Of a stretch of DNA of 64,000 nucleotides, positions 56,666-64,000 are shown piece after piece. The translations under genes were made by a program, and so were the position numbers. The number at the start of each line of letters is the position of its first letter. The stretch's first letter is position 1. The notes under the pieces are model-generated. The model was given only the letters and a program-made list of their open reading frames with translations. It did not search any database and had not been told where the DNA came from. Source of the DNA: an uncultured Acidimicrobiales bacterium (GTDB taxonomy: Bacteria; Actinomycetota; Acidimicrobiia; Acidimicrobiales; SZUA-35); the NCBI GenBank assembly GCA_938029215.1, contig CALHFG010000093.1, positions 1 through 64,000 of the forward strand, given 5' to 3'.

Positions 56666-57769
56666 TCAGGTGGGGACGACGTCAATGATTCCGATCGATG
56701 GCCGAGCTCCAAGCCTGATCTGGGGGGCGTGGTGGCGCTCACGCCCGACGCCCGTAGAAACATAGATTGGGCTTCCGAACAACTCGTGCAGTCCTCCGGC
56801 ACCGACAGTTCGCGGCACATCGGAAAGTGTTAATGGTGGCCCAAAGAACGGGATACTGACCTGTCCGCCGTGGGTGTGGCCGGCCACAACCAAGTCAACC
56901 GGGGTCCCGCGAACTCTGAAAATTTCATCGGGCTGATGACCCAGAAGGATTCGCATGTCGGCCCCGACCTGGCCGGTGAGCTGTCGGATCGTGCGCGCGG
57001 CACCAAACTCGTCGTCGCCAAACAGCGTGATGCCGGCGATTTGAAGTGAGGTTTCCCCGATCGTGATCTCCGCGATCCGGTTGTCCAGCACCCGAACGCC
57101 GGTATCACCGGTGATTCTTACCAAGCCAGCGACGGTGTCGGTATTGCCGTTGACTGCAATGACGTGTGGCACCCCTTCGTCCAGTCGTTTCATGGCGGCT
57201 GCGAACTCGGGCCACCGTTCATCGAACTCGGTTGGCGACATATGCCAAAAGTCGCCCGGGATGAGCACGATGTCTGGCTGGTGAGCGATCAACTCGTCGA
57301 TGGCATTGTTTTCATAGCCACCGATCGATGTTGTTTGAAGATCGGCGAGGACCCCAATGCGGAACGTGTTCTTGGCATTGGGCGCCGCGAGGGTGACATG
57401 GTCTACGCGGAGCCAAACCGGTTCAACTCGGGTGGTGTACATCCCGAGCGGCGCCAGGAACAGCAATGCGCACAGCGCGACGGCCAGCGGCTTCGGTACC
57501 GGTGTTGCGCCGAAGAGGGTCACCGCCGCAGCAACCGGGATAGCGACGACGCTGAGGAGGTAGATCAAATGCACCAAGGCAAAGAAATCAAACCCGGCAA
57601 TAACGACCGTTCCGATCATGGCAATCACCGTTCCGGTGACGCCGATGGCCAACGCTCGAAGCGTGGCGATCCACGCGTTCGAACCGCTGCGCAGCGAATG
57701 GGCCGCGCCGGCGCCTGCGGTGAGCCCGAGGAGAAGTGAGCTGGCGAGAGTGAAGAAGTTGAGCGACAT
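56666..57769 (-). CDS. Membrane-anchored calcineurin-like metallophosphoesterase
   Basis: N-terminal TM helices; GVLADLQ, VLIPGDFWH, VNGNTD, LLGHQPD, VAGHTHGGQV. Confidence 0.92.
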   Translation of the reverse strand: MSLNFFTLASSLLLGLTAGAGAAHSLRSGSNAWIATLRALAIGVTGTVIAMIGTVVIAGFDFFALVHLIYLLSVVAIPVAAAVTLFGATPVPKPLAVALCALLFLAPLGMYTTRVEPVWLRVDHVTLAAPNAKNTFRIGVLADLQTTSIGGYENNAIDELIAHQPDIVLIPGDFWHMSPTEFDERWPEFAAAMKRLDEGVPHVIAVNGNTDTVAGLVRITGDTGVRVLDNRIAEITIGETSLQIAGITLFGDDEFGAARTIRQLTGQVGADMRILLGHQPDEIFRVRGTPVDLVVAGHTHGGQVSIPFFGPPLTLSDVPRTVGAGGLHELFGSPIYVSTGVGRERHHAPQIRLGARPSIGIIDVVPT

Positions 57770-57788
57770 TGGTGACTGGGCTTTGGAA

Positions 57789-58352
57789 CTACCGCGACCC
57801 GAGACCGTTGACCAGGGTGTCGACGATCATCTCGATTTCTTCGGGCGTGGTGGTGATCCCGCGGAAGAGTGTCCGGGCCATCACGGGTCCGCCGACAACA
57901 TCGCAGAGAATCTCGATCGGCACCGAACCACCGATTTCACCGCGCTCGCGGGCTCGTTCAATCACGGTTCGCAGGGGCCGCATCCGCTCGAACTCCAGCG
58001 CTTCCCGCATCTTGGCCAAGTCTGGATCCGATGCAGCGCGCGACTTCAAGTCGAACATCATTGAAGACATTTCAGGCTGGCACATAATCGAAACCGCGAT
58101 GTTGTACATCTGCACCAGATCACCCCGCAGGCTGCCGGTGTCGGGAGCATCGATTTCGGTGACGACATTGCGAATGACGTCGATCAGGAGATCGTTCGCC
58201 GACGGCCAGTTTCGATAGATCGTGGTCTTTGCCACTCCTGATCGAGCGACGACCGCATCGATGGTGAAGCCGGGTATTCCCTCCGAACCGACGACAGCCA
58301 TCGCTGCATCGAGCGCCTTTTGGCGAGCTTCAGGACTTCGTGGACGGGCCAT
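57789..58352 (-). CDS. TetR-family transcriptional regulator
   Basis: MARPRSPEARQKALDAAMAVVGSEGIPGFTIDAVVARSGVAKTTIYRNWPSANDLLIDV. Confidence 0.94.
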   Translation of the reverse strand: MARPRSPEARQKALDAAMAVVGSEGIPGFTIDAVVARSGVAKTTIYRNWPSANDLLIDVIRNVVTEIDAPDTGSLRGDLVQMYNIAVSIMCQPEMSSMMFDLKSRAASDPDLAKMREALEFERMRPLRTVIERARERGEIGGSVPIEILCDVVGGPVMARTLFRGITTTPEEIEMIVDTLVNGLGSR

Positions 58353-58449
58353 AACGACCACAAGAGTACAGAGTCGATCACCAACTATCGGGGTCAGAGC
58401 TTCTGTCGCGGCACTTCCGTGACGCGCGTTGGCGCCCTACCGTTGGCCT

Positions 58450-59157
58450 ATGGCAAACGTAGCGATCGTGACCGGAGCAAGCAGGGGCATTGGGAGAGCG
58501 GTGGCCGAGGCGCTTCATATCGACGGCTTCGAGCTCCTGACCGCAAGCCGTTCGGCCGTAGATGTTCCCGCCGAACGCTGGACTCATGTGGTGGCCGATC
58601 TCGGCACCAGCGATGGTCTTGAAGCTCTTCTCGGTCACCCATTGGCCGGAAGGGCCAGCGTGCTTGTGAACAACGTCGGTCATATCCAAGCGGTCGGCGG
58701 TGTCGCCGCCGAGTCGACCGATGCGGTGCGGGCAACGTTCGACACCAACGTGTTTGGGCCGATCGAGGCGTGTCGGCGGCTTGCCCCCAAAATCGCAGCT
58801 CAGGGTGCGGGGTCGATCGTGAACCTGTCGTCTATCTACGGGCCGATCTCGCCAGCGCCGGCAGTTCTGAGCTACGCCGCCAGTAAGGCAGCCCTGGCGG
58901 CGGTAACCCAGTCACTGGCGCTCGAACTGGCAGGTCAGGGAGTTCGCGTGAACGCTGTTCTGCCGGGGAATATCGATACCGATATGACCCGTGGTGGGGG
59001 AGAGGAGTACGTCGGTCAGGTGGTGGGTCGGACCCCGCTCGGCCGGTTGGGCCGAACCCAGGACATAACGCACGCAGTGCGTTTTCTGATCGATGCCAGC
59101 TTCGTGACCGGGCATCTGCTGGTTGTCGACGGTGGCATTTCGCTCGTCGGAGGCTGA
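58450..59157 (+). CDS. Short-chain dehydrogenase/reductase
   Basis: VAIVTGASRGIGRAVAEAL, NNVGH, SYAASKAAL, HLLVVDGGISL. Confidence 0.95.
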   Translation: MANVAIVTGASRGIGRAVAEALHIDGFELLTASRSAVDVPAERWTHVVADLGTSDGLEALLGHPLAGRASVLVNNVGHIQAVGGVAAESTDAVRATFDTNVFGPIEACRRLAPKIAAQGAGSIVNLSSIYGPISPAPAVLSYAASKAALAAVTQSLALELAGQGVRVNAVLPGNIDTDMTRGGGEEYVGQVVGRTPLGRLGRTQDITHAVRFLIDASFVTGHLLVVDGGISLVGG

Positions 59158-59267
59158 GACACACGTCACCCAGAAAATCGAGTGACAAGTGCGCAAGGAT
59201 CGGCTTACGCTACGAAGCAGTATCGATACAGCCCGGTATCGAATTGCTCAACCCGAGGAGCCCACCA

Positions 59268-61637
59268 ATGTACGCACGACTTGGACGCTGGTGTTACAAC
59301 CATTCATGGCAGGTGCTGGCTACATGGATTGGAATCCTGATCGCAGCTGGTGTCTCGATCGGAACGATCGGCCCGGCCTACGACGGCAGCTTTGAGATCC
59401 CCGAGTCCGAGTCCGCCGATGGTTTCGCCATCATCGACGAGAACTTCGGCGGTCTCGGTTCGGGCCTCCAGGGGACCATCGTGATCAAGGCAGAACAGGG
59501 TCTCGCTGACCCCGCCGTTCAGGCGGCCGTGACCGACTACATCGGAGAGCTCCTGGCCGAGTCAGGCGACGGCGAAGAGTTCGAGGGCATGCAAATCCTG
59601 TCGCCGTACGACCCTGGCGGCGAACGTCAGATCGCCCCCGACGGAACCATTGGCTTTGCGTCGGTCAGTCTGCCCCAGACGACCGATGGCACGGCCGCAT
59701 CGCTGATGGGCGTTGAAATGCACGAGCGAATCGTCGATGGTGAACTGGGGCAGATCCCAGGTCTTCAGGTTGAGATCGGTGGTGCTGCCCTCGCCGAGTT
59801 CGAGCCGCCGGAGTCTGAGCTTCTCGGGCTGGCTTTCGCCGTTGTTGTGCTGATCGTTGCGATGGGTTCGGTGGTCGCCATGGGCACCACCATCGGCGTT
59901 GCGGTCATTGGCGTGGGAATCGGCGGAATCGCGATCGCGCTGTTATCGAACATCACGAGCGTCCCCGATTTCGCGTCGACGATCGGTCTGATGATTGGCC
60001 TGGGTGTCGGGATCGACTACGCGCTGTTCATCGTCACTCGGTACCGAGAGGCACTGGCCGAGGGCTTCGACAGCGAAGGCGCCACGATCGTTGCGATCGA
60101 CACGGCCGGACGATCAGTCATCTTCGCCGGCGCCACTGTGGTGGTATCGCTCCTTGGTCTGTTGCTGGTTGGGCTGCCCTTCATCACCGGCCTCGGGTAC
60201 GGGGCAGCTATCACCGTCGCAATCGTGATGATCTCGTCAGTAACGCTGCTACCAGCCGCTCTGGGGCTGGTGAGAGACAAGGTCAACGTCACCCGGTGGC
60301 GCGGCATGATCGCTTCGGGACTCGTGGCCTTCGCACTGCTGGGCCTGGGCCTGAGCATTTCGCCGTTCCTGATCGGTTTGCCGCTTGCGCTCGTGGTAGC
60401 GATCGCCGGCTACATGCCGTTCGCCGGTCCCTTGAAGAAGGAACTGCCGCCTCGCAAGGAGGTGGCCATTCGAGACACCGTTTGGTACCGCTGGAGTCGC
60501 CGCATCCAAGCCCGCCCATGGGCGTGGGCAATCGGCGGAACAGCCATCCTTCTGCTCCTCACGTCGCCATTGCTCGCCCTCAATATGGGATTCTCCGATG
60601 AGGGGAACTTCCCGGAAGAGACGACCACTCGGAAGGCGTACGACATCTTGGCCGATGGTTTCGGTGCCGGGTCGAACGGCCCCTTCCTCATCGTTACCGA
60701 GGTCACCAGCCCGGCAGACTTCGAGACCCTGCAGGGTCTCAGCGCCGCCCTCAATCAGACCGGCAACGTGCAGTTCGCCAGCCCTCCCATTCCAAACGAT
60801 CCCCAGAATCCGACGGCAGCAATGATCCAGCTGCAGCCGACGAGCGCCCCGCAGGACTCCGAGACTGAGGCTTTGGTCGAAACCTTGCGATCAGAGGTCA
60901 TCCCTGCTGCTGTGGCAGGCACGGACCTGAGCCCGAAACTCACCGGCATCACCGCAGCCAACATCGACTTCACCGGATTCCTCGGCGGTCGCATTCTGCT
61001 GTTCTTCGGTGTCGTGCTGGCCCTGAGCTTCCTGCTGCTGATGACCGTGTTCCGATCGATCATGGTGCCCCTCAAGGCCGTCATCATGAACATGCTGAGC
61101 ATCGGTGCCGCCTACGGCATTGTGGTGGCGATCTTCCAGTGGGGTTGGGGTGGAAGCCTGCTGGGAATCGAACCTGCACCGATCGAGCCTTTCATCCCGA
61201 TGATGATGTTCGCCATCGTCTTCGGCTTGTCGATGGACTATGAAGTCTTCCTGCTGTCGCGGGTGAAAGAAGAGTACGAACGCACCGGCGACCCCGTGAA
61301 CTCGGTCGCCGACGGTTTGGCCATGACCGCCCGAGTCATCACCGCTGCGGCGGCGATCATGGTGGTCGTCTTCGGAAGCTTCCTCTTTGAAGACAACCGG
61401 ATCATCAAACTCTTTGGCCTCGGACTGTCGATGGCGGTATTCATCGACGCAACCCTGGTTCGAATGCTCCTCGTGCCCTCAACAATGCAGCTTCTCGGTG
61501 CCCGCAACTGGTGGCTGCCCGGCTGGCTGGATCGCCTCTTGCCCAACCTCAACGTTGAGGGCGGACACCACGAGCCGCCCACCGGCCCCGATGTCGACGA
61601 GACCGACTTCGACGTCCCGGTCCTGCAACCCCAATAG
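59268..61637 (+). CDS. MMPL family (RND superfamily) transporter
   Basis: Two halves each with TM bundles; GVGIDYALFIVTRYREAL and GLSMDYEVFLLSRVKEEYE motifs. Confidence 0.94.
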   Translation: MYARLGRWCYNHSWQVLATWIGILIAAGVSIGTIGPAYDGSFEIPESESADGFAIIDENFGGLGSGLQGTIVIKAEQGLADPAVQAAVTDYIGELLAESGDGEEFEGMQILSPYDPGGERQIAPDGTIGFASVSLPQTTDGTAASLMGVEMHERIVDGELGQIPGLQVEIGGAALAEFEPPESELLGLAFAVVVLIVAMGSVVAMGTTIGVAVIGVGIGGIAIALLSNITSVPDFASTIGLMIGLGVGIDYALFIVTRYREALAEGFDSEGATIVAIDTAGRSVIFAGATVVVSLLGLLLVGLPFITGLGYGAAITVAIVMISSVTLLPAALGLVRDKVNVTRWRGMIASGLVAFALLGLGLSISPFLIGLPLALVVAIAGYMPFAGPLKKELPPRKEVAIRDTVWYRWSRRIQARPWAWAIGGTAILLLLTSPLLALNMGFSDEGNFPEETTTRKAYDILADGFGAGSNGPFLIVTEVTSPADFETLQGLSAALNQTGNVQFASPPIPNDPQNPTAAMIQLQPTSAPQDSETEALVETLRSEVIPAAVAGTDLSPKLTGITAANIDFTGFLGGRILLFFGVVLALSFLLLMTVFRSIMVPLKAVIMNMLSIGAAYGIVVAIFQWGWGGSLLGIEPAPIEPFIPMMMFAIVFGLSMDYEVFLLSRVKEEYERTGDPVNSVADGLAMTARVITAAAAIMVVVFGSFLFEDNRIIKLFGLGLSMAVFIDATLVRMLLVPSTMQLLGARNWWLPGWLDRLLPNLNVEGGHHEPPTGPDVDETDFDVPVLQPQ

Positions 61638-61731
61638 CACACCCGGTGCCGGGTGCATTTGCTGCACCCAACACAATCGAGCGGTTCGGCTACGTTTTGC
61701 AGATCGCCGCTAGTCACTGGTCAATAGATGA

Positions 61732-62259
61732 ATGAACCGGATGGCCGAGCCTGGTGATAGCGCGCCCGAGTCGGCGCCACGGCAGCATTGGCTTGGGGTT
61801 CTGCTCGCGGCCGCAGCGGTCGTGCTGATTGGTGTTGCTTGGTTTGGGATGAGCCACTTGCTGTTCCCAGTCGAGCCTCGTGCGGATGTGTTCGGCGGAG
61901 GCTTTTCACATAGCACCGGGTCGTGGCTTTTGGATGACGGAAGCGGATCGGTTGCCTATGACATGCCCGTTCAGGTCAAAGCGGGCCTTTCACCACAAAT
62001 CTTGTCCGTCGACGACGTGCCCGGCCTGCGGGTACGAGGCGTGAGACTCGACTCGCCGAATGTTGTCACGAGCGATATGGAGACAGCAGTGTTCCCGGCT
62101 GAGCTCGACTCATCCACGACGTCGATTCTGTTCGTTTTCGACTTTGACGACTGCTCCGAAGTGCCTGCGACTCTCGACCTTGCCGCACGATTCGATGGTC
62201 CGCTGTTTGTCGAACGTTCGCTTGTTTTCTACGACATCGACTCCACGATTAGGTGCTGA
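61732..62259 (+). CDS. Hypothetical protein with one N-terminal TM helix
   Basis: Intact ORF, TM segment WLGVLLAAAAVVLIGVAWFGM; no recognised domain. Confidence 0.6.
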   Translation: MNRMAEPGDSAPESAPRQHWLGVLLAAAAVVLIGVAWFGMSHLLFPVEPRADVFGGGFSHSTGSWLLDDGSGSVAYDMPVQVKAGLSPQILSVDDVPGLRVRGVRLDSPNVVTSDMETAVFPAELDSSTTSILFVFDFDDCSEVPATLDLAARFDGPLFVERSLVFYDIDSTIRC

Positions 62260-62283
62260 CACCTCCGTAGGCGACGACTGTGC

Positions 62284-63261
62284 CTACTCGCCCTGGACGA
62301 CGCCTTGGCTCTGTAGATAGCTGATCGTCGGATACTTGGGTGGGTTGCCAGGGCCGTGACAGCTAGGTAGGCACTCCATGGGGTAGTCGGCGTTGGCGTT
62401 AAAGAAGAACGGGACCGAGTAGCGGTCGACGTCGCTGAGGTTTCGAGCGAAGTGACGGGTGCTGAGAACCCGATCGTTCGACCACTGACGGAGTAGTTCG
62501 CCACTGTTGACCACGAACGCGTCTTCGAGCACTGGGGCGTTGATCCACTGCTGCCGACGCTCGCTGAAGATCGTGAGCCCGGGGCCGCCCTGAAGCAGCA
62601 GGGTGAAGAAGGTGGTGTCCACATGGGGCGCGATGCCAAAGCCCTTCTCTTCTGGGGCCGGTGGGTAATGAGACAGCCTTAGGCGAGCGAGGGGATGGGT
62701 GAAGGCGTCTGCGAAGAAGTCCTCTTCGAGGTCAAGGGCCGCGGCGTAGACCGGGACAAGCCGAAGCGCCACTTCCGAAACCAGCCCGTGGTAGCGCTCG
62801 ACCGCTTCGCGGAAGCCGGGAAGTGCCGCGTCGTCGGGCCACTGGTTTTGGTTGAATCCGTTGTCTCGGTCGGTCTTGATGATGAGCGCTTCGTTGAGGT
62901 TGCCTGCATCGCGTCGGGGGAGTTTGCGATGGCCCACCTCGAGGTAGCCCGAGCCGGCCAATGGCCACCCTCGGTCCATTGCGAGGGAGGCTTTGGTGGC
63001 TGAATCGAGAGCATGAAAAGTCTCGGTCCAGGAGAGAATCGACGCCAGCTCCTCCGACGCAATCCCGTGGCCGATGAGCTGAAAGAAACCCACTTCCTCA
63101 GACGCGGTGCGCAACGTCGCCGCGGCGGAACCCGGATCTTTGGTCAGGTCAACGATGGGGATATCTCCCGGCTCAGCCTCCACAGGCGAACTCGTATCCC
63201 ACCGCGCCGATTCGGCTTGTAACGCCCGTTCTTTCGCCTGGGGATCAAACGCCATGGCCAT
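62284..63261 (-). CDS. 2-oxoglutarate/Fe(II)-dependent oxygenase (isopenicillin N synthase-like)
   Basis: IPIVDLTKDP, HVDTTFFTLLLQGGPGLTIF, metal ligands HxD, RHFARNLSDVDRYSVPFFFN. Confidence 0.92.
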   Translation of the reverse strand: MAMAFDPQAKERALQAESARWDTSSPVEAEPGDIPIVDLTKDPGSAAATLRTASEEVGFFQLIGHGIASEELASILSWTETFHALDSATKASLAMDRGWPLAGSGYLEVGHRKLPRRDAGNLNEALIIKTDRDNGFNQNQWPDDAALPGFREAVERYHGLVSEVALRLVPVYAAALDLEEDFFADAFTHPLARLRLSHYPPAPEEKGFGIAPHVDTTFFTLLLQGGPGLTIFSERRQQWINAPVLEDAFVVNSGELLRQWSNDRVLSTRHFARNLSDVDRYSVPFFFNANADYPMECLPSCHGPGNPPKYPTISYLQSQGVVQGE

Positions 63262-63279
63262 GGTTGGAGCGTACGCCGC

Positions 63280-63435
63280 TCAATCTCTCCCGCCCACGAG
63301 GAATGCAGCACAGCCCAACATCCATACGGCCGCACCGGCGATGGTCAACCAGTCGCCATCGCGAGCACCGATCACGAGAAACAAGACGCCGCTCAGGCTG
63401 AACATCGCCCATCCAAAGCGGTCATAGCCGGTCAC
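63280..63435 (-). CDS. Small (51 aa) two-TM membrane protein, VTGYDRFGWAMFSLSGVLFLVIGARDGDWLTIAGAAVWMLGCAAFLVGGRD
   Basis: Manual translation; below the ORF-track length cut-off; sits about 10 bp downstream of the MFS stop and just upstream of the oxygenase gene. Confidence 0.5.
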   Translation of the reverse strand: MTGYDRFGWAMFSLSGVLFLVIGARDGDWLTIAGAAVWMLGCAAFLVGGRD

Positions 63436-63444
63436 CGAAAGATC

Positions 63445-64000
63445 TTAGAAGAACGGGCTTACGAACACCGCAGGTTCGGGTTCGGGCACCGGCTCTGCCG
63501 GCGGGCCCATTCGTAGTGCCCGCATGGCCCACATCCCAACGAGCGGTCCGGGGGCCAGCATGAGGAACGCCCATCCCCATCCGTGTGCGTCCCGGACGAT
63601 AGGAACGAGGAAGATCGTGAACACCGTTAAGACAAAGCCTGCTGCGAGTTGCATGGTGAGGGCAGTCCCGATGTAGGCCGGTGGGCACGTCTCGGTCACG
63701 ATGGTTGAGAATTGTGCGCTATCGGCGACGACCCAGAAACCCCAGACCAAGCCGATTGCGATCACGATGGGTCGAGGCGCATCCACGAGGAAACCAATGA
63801 CAACGGCTACCGACCCGGACCATCTCATAGCGAGTGCAGCTGCTTCGGACCGCGTTCGACGGTCGCTCACGAGACCGGCATAGACCGAACCAGCGGCTCC
63901 TGACGCGATCACCGCAAATGCCGCGAAGCTTGCCTGCCGTGCCGTCCCAAGTACGTCGGTATAGAAGGCGGCGATCCAGGCCCACATGGCGTAGAGCTCC
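63445..64000 (-). CDS. MFS transporter, partial (N-terminus beyond the right window edge)
   Basis: Repeated TM helices, SVYAGLVSDRRTRSEAAALAMRWSG; reading continues upstream of the listed Met (ELYAMWAWIAAFY). Confidence 0.8.
   Translation of the reverse strand, partial: ELYAMWAWIAAFYTDVLGTARQASFAAFAVIASGAAGSVYAGLVSDRRTRSEAAALAMRWSGSVAVVIGFLVDAPRPIVIAIGLVWGFWVVADSAQFSTIVTETCPPAYIGTALTMQLAAGFVLTVFTIFLVPIVRDAHGWGWAFLMLAPGPLVGMWAMRALRMGPPAEPVPEPEPAVFVSPFF

Noticed and set aside
55535-56833. 432-aa plus-strand ORF antisense to cbiM
   Set aside because: Low-complexity composition (C/G/R/D-rich); the opposite strand encodes a clear CbiM.
61150-61180. tgggaatcgaacc (tRNA T-loop-like) on the minus strand
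   Set aside because: Inside a well-supported MMPL coding sequence; chance match.

Overview
High-GC actinobacterial-type chromosomal window (Acidimicrobiia-like by general gene character; this taxonomic guess is inference). Main contents: (1) about 355-15860, a three-gene polyunsaturated fatty acid (PUFA/Pfa-type) synthase operon: PfaD-like enoyl reductase; KS-AT-ACP-KR; KS-CLF-AT-(FabA-like hotdogs)-AGPAT-PKS_DH. It shows only one ACP, and that ACP has strikingly discordant codon usage. (2) Secreted peptidase, FAD oxidoreductase, ECF sigma/anti-sigma pair, DUF1800/DUF1501 pair. (3) WYL regulator divergent from a DrrAB-like ABC transporter, slipin, FlK-like thioesterase, S13 PBP, MFS, ArsR+AHSA1. 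(4) Two DUF4214 proteins, a cold-shock protein, a GH12-like secreted glucanase with three near-identical Cys/DPDGDGWGWENG repeats, zwf. (5) A sulfur-handling block: two half-size YeeE/YedE proteins, GntR/UTRA regulator, MBL-fold/rhodanese fusion, and a ResA/redoxin-like gene that the ORF track splits in two at one in-frame TGA. The TGA sits exactly where the redox-active Cys belongs (WASW[TGA]GCR) and is followed by a hairpin with a G-rich apical loop 22-24 nt downstream. I read this as a strong selenoprotein candidate. (6) Two-component system plus MacB/FtsX-like ABC exporter, CbiMQO ECF cobalt/nickel transporter, metallophosphoesterase, TetR/SDR, MMPL transporter, 2OG-Fe(II) oxygenase, MFS truncated by the window edge. 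No rRNA, complete tRNA, CRISPR array, transposase or integrase was found. All calls come from reading the sequence; no searches were run.
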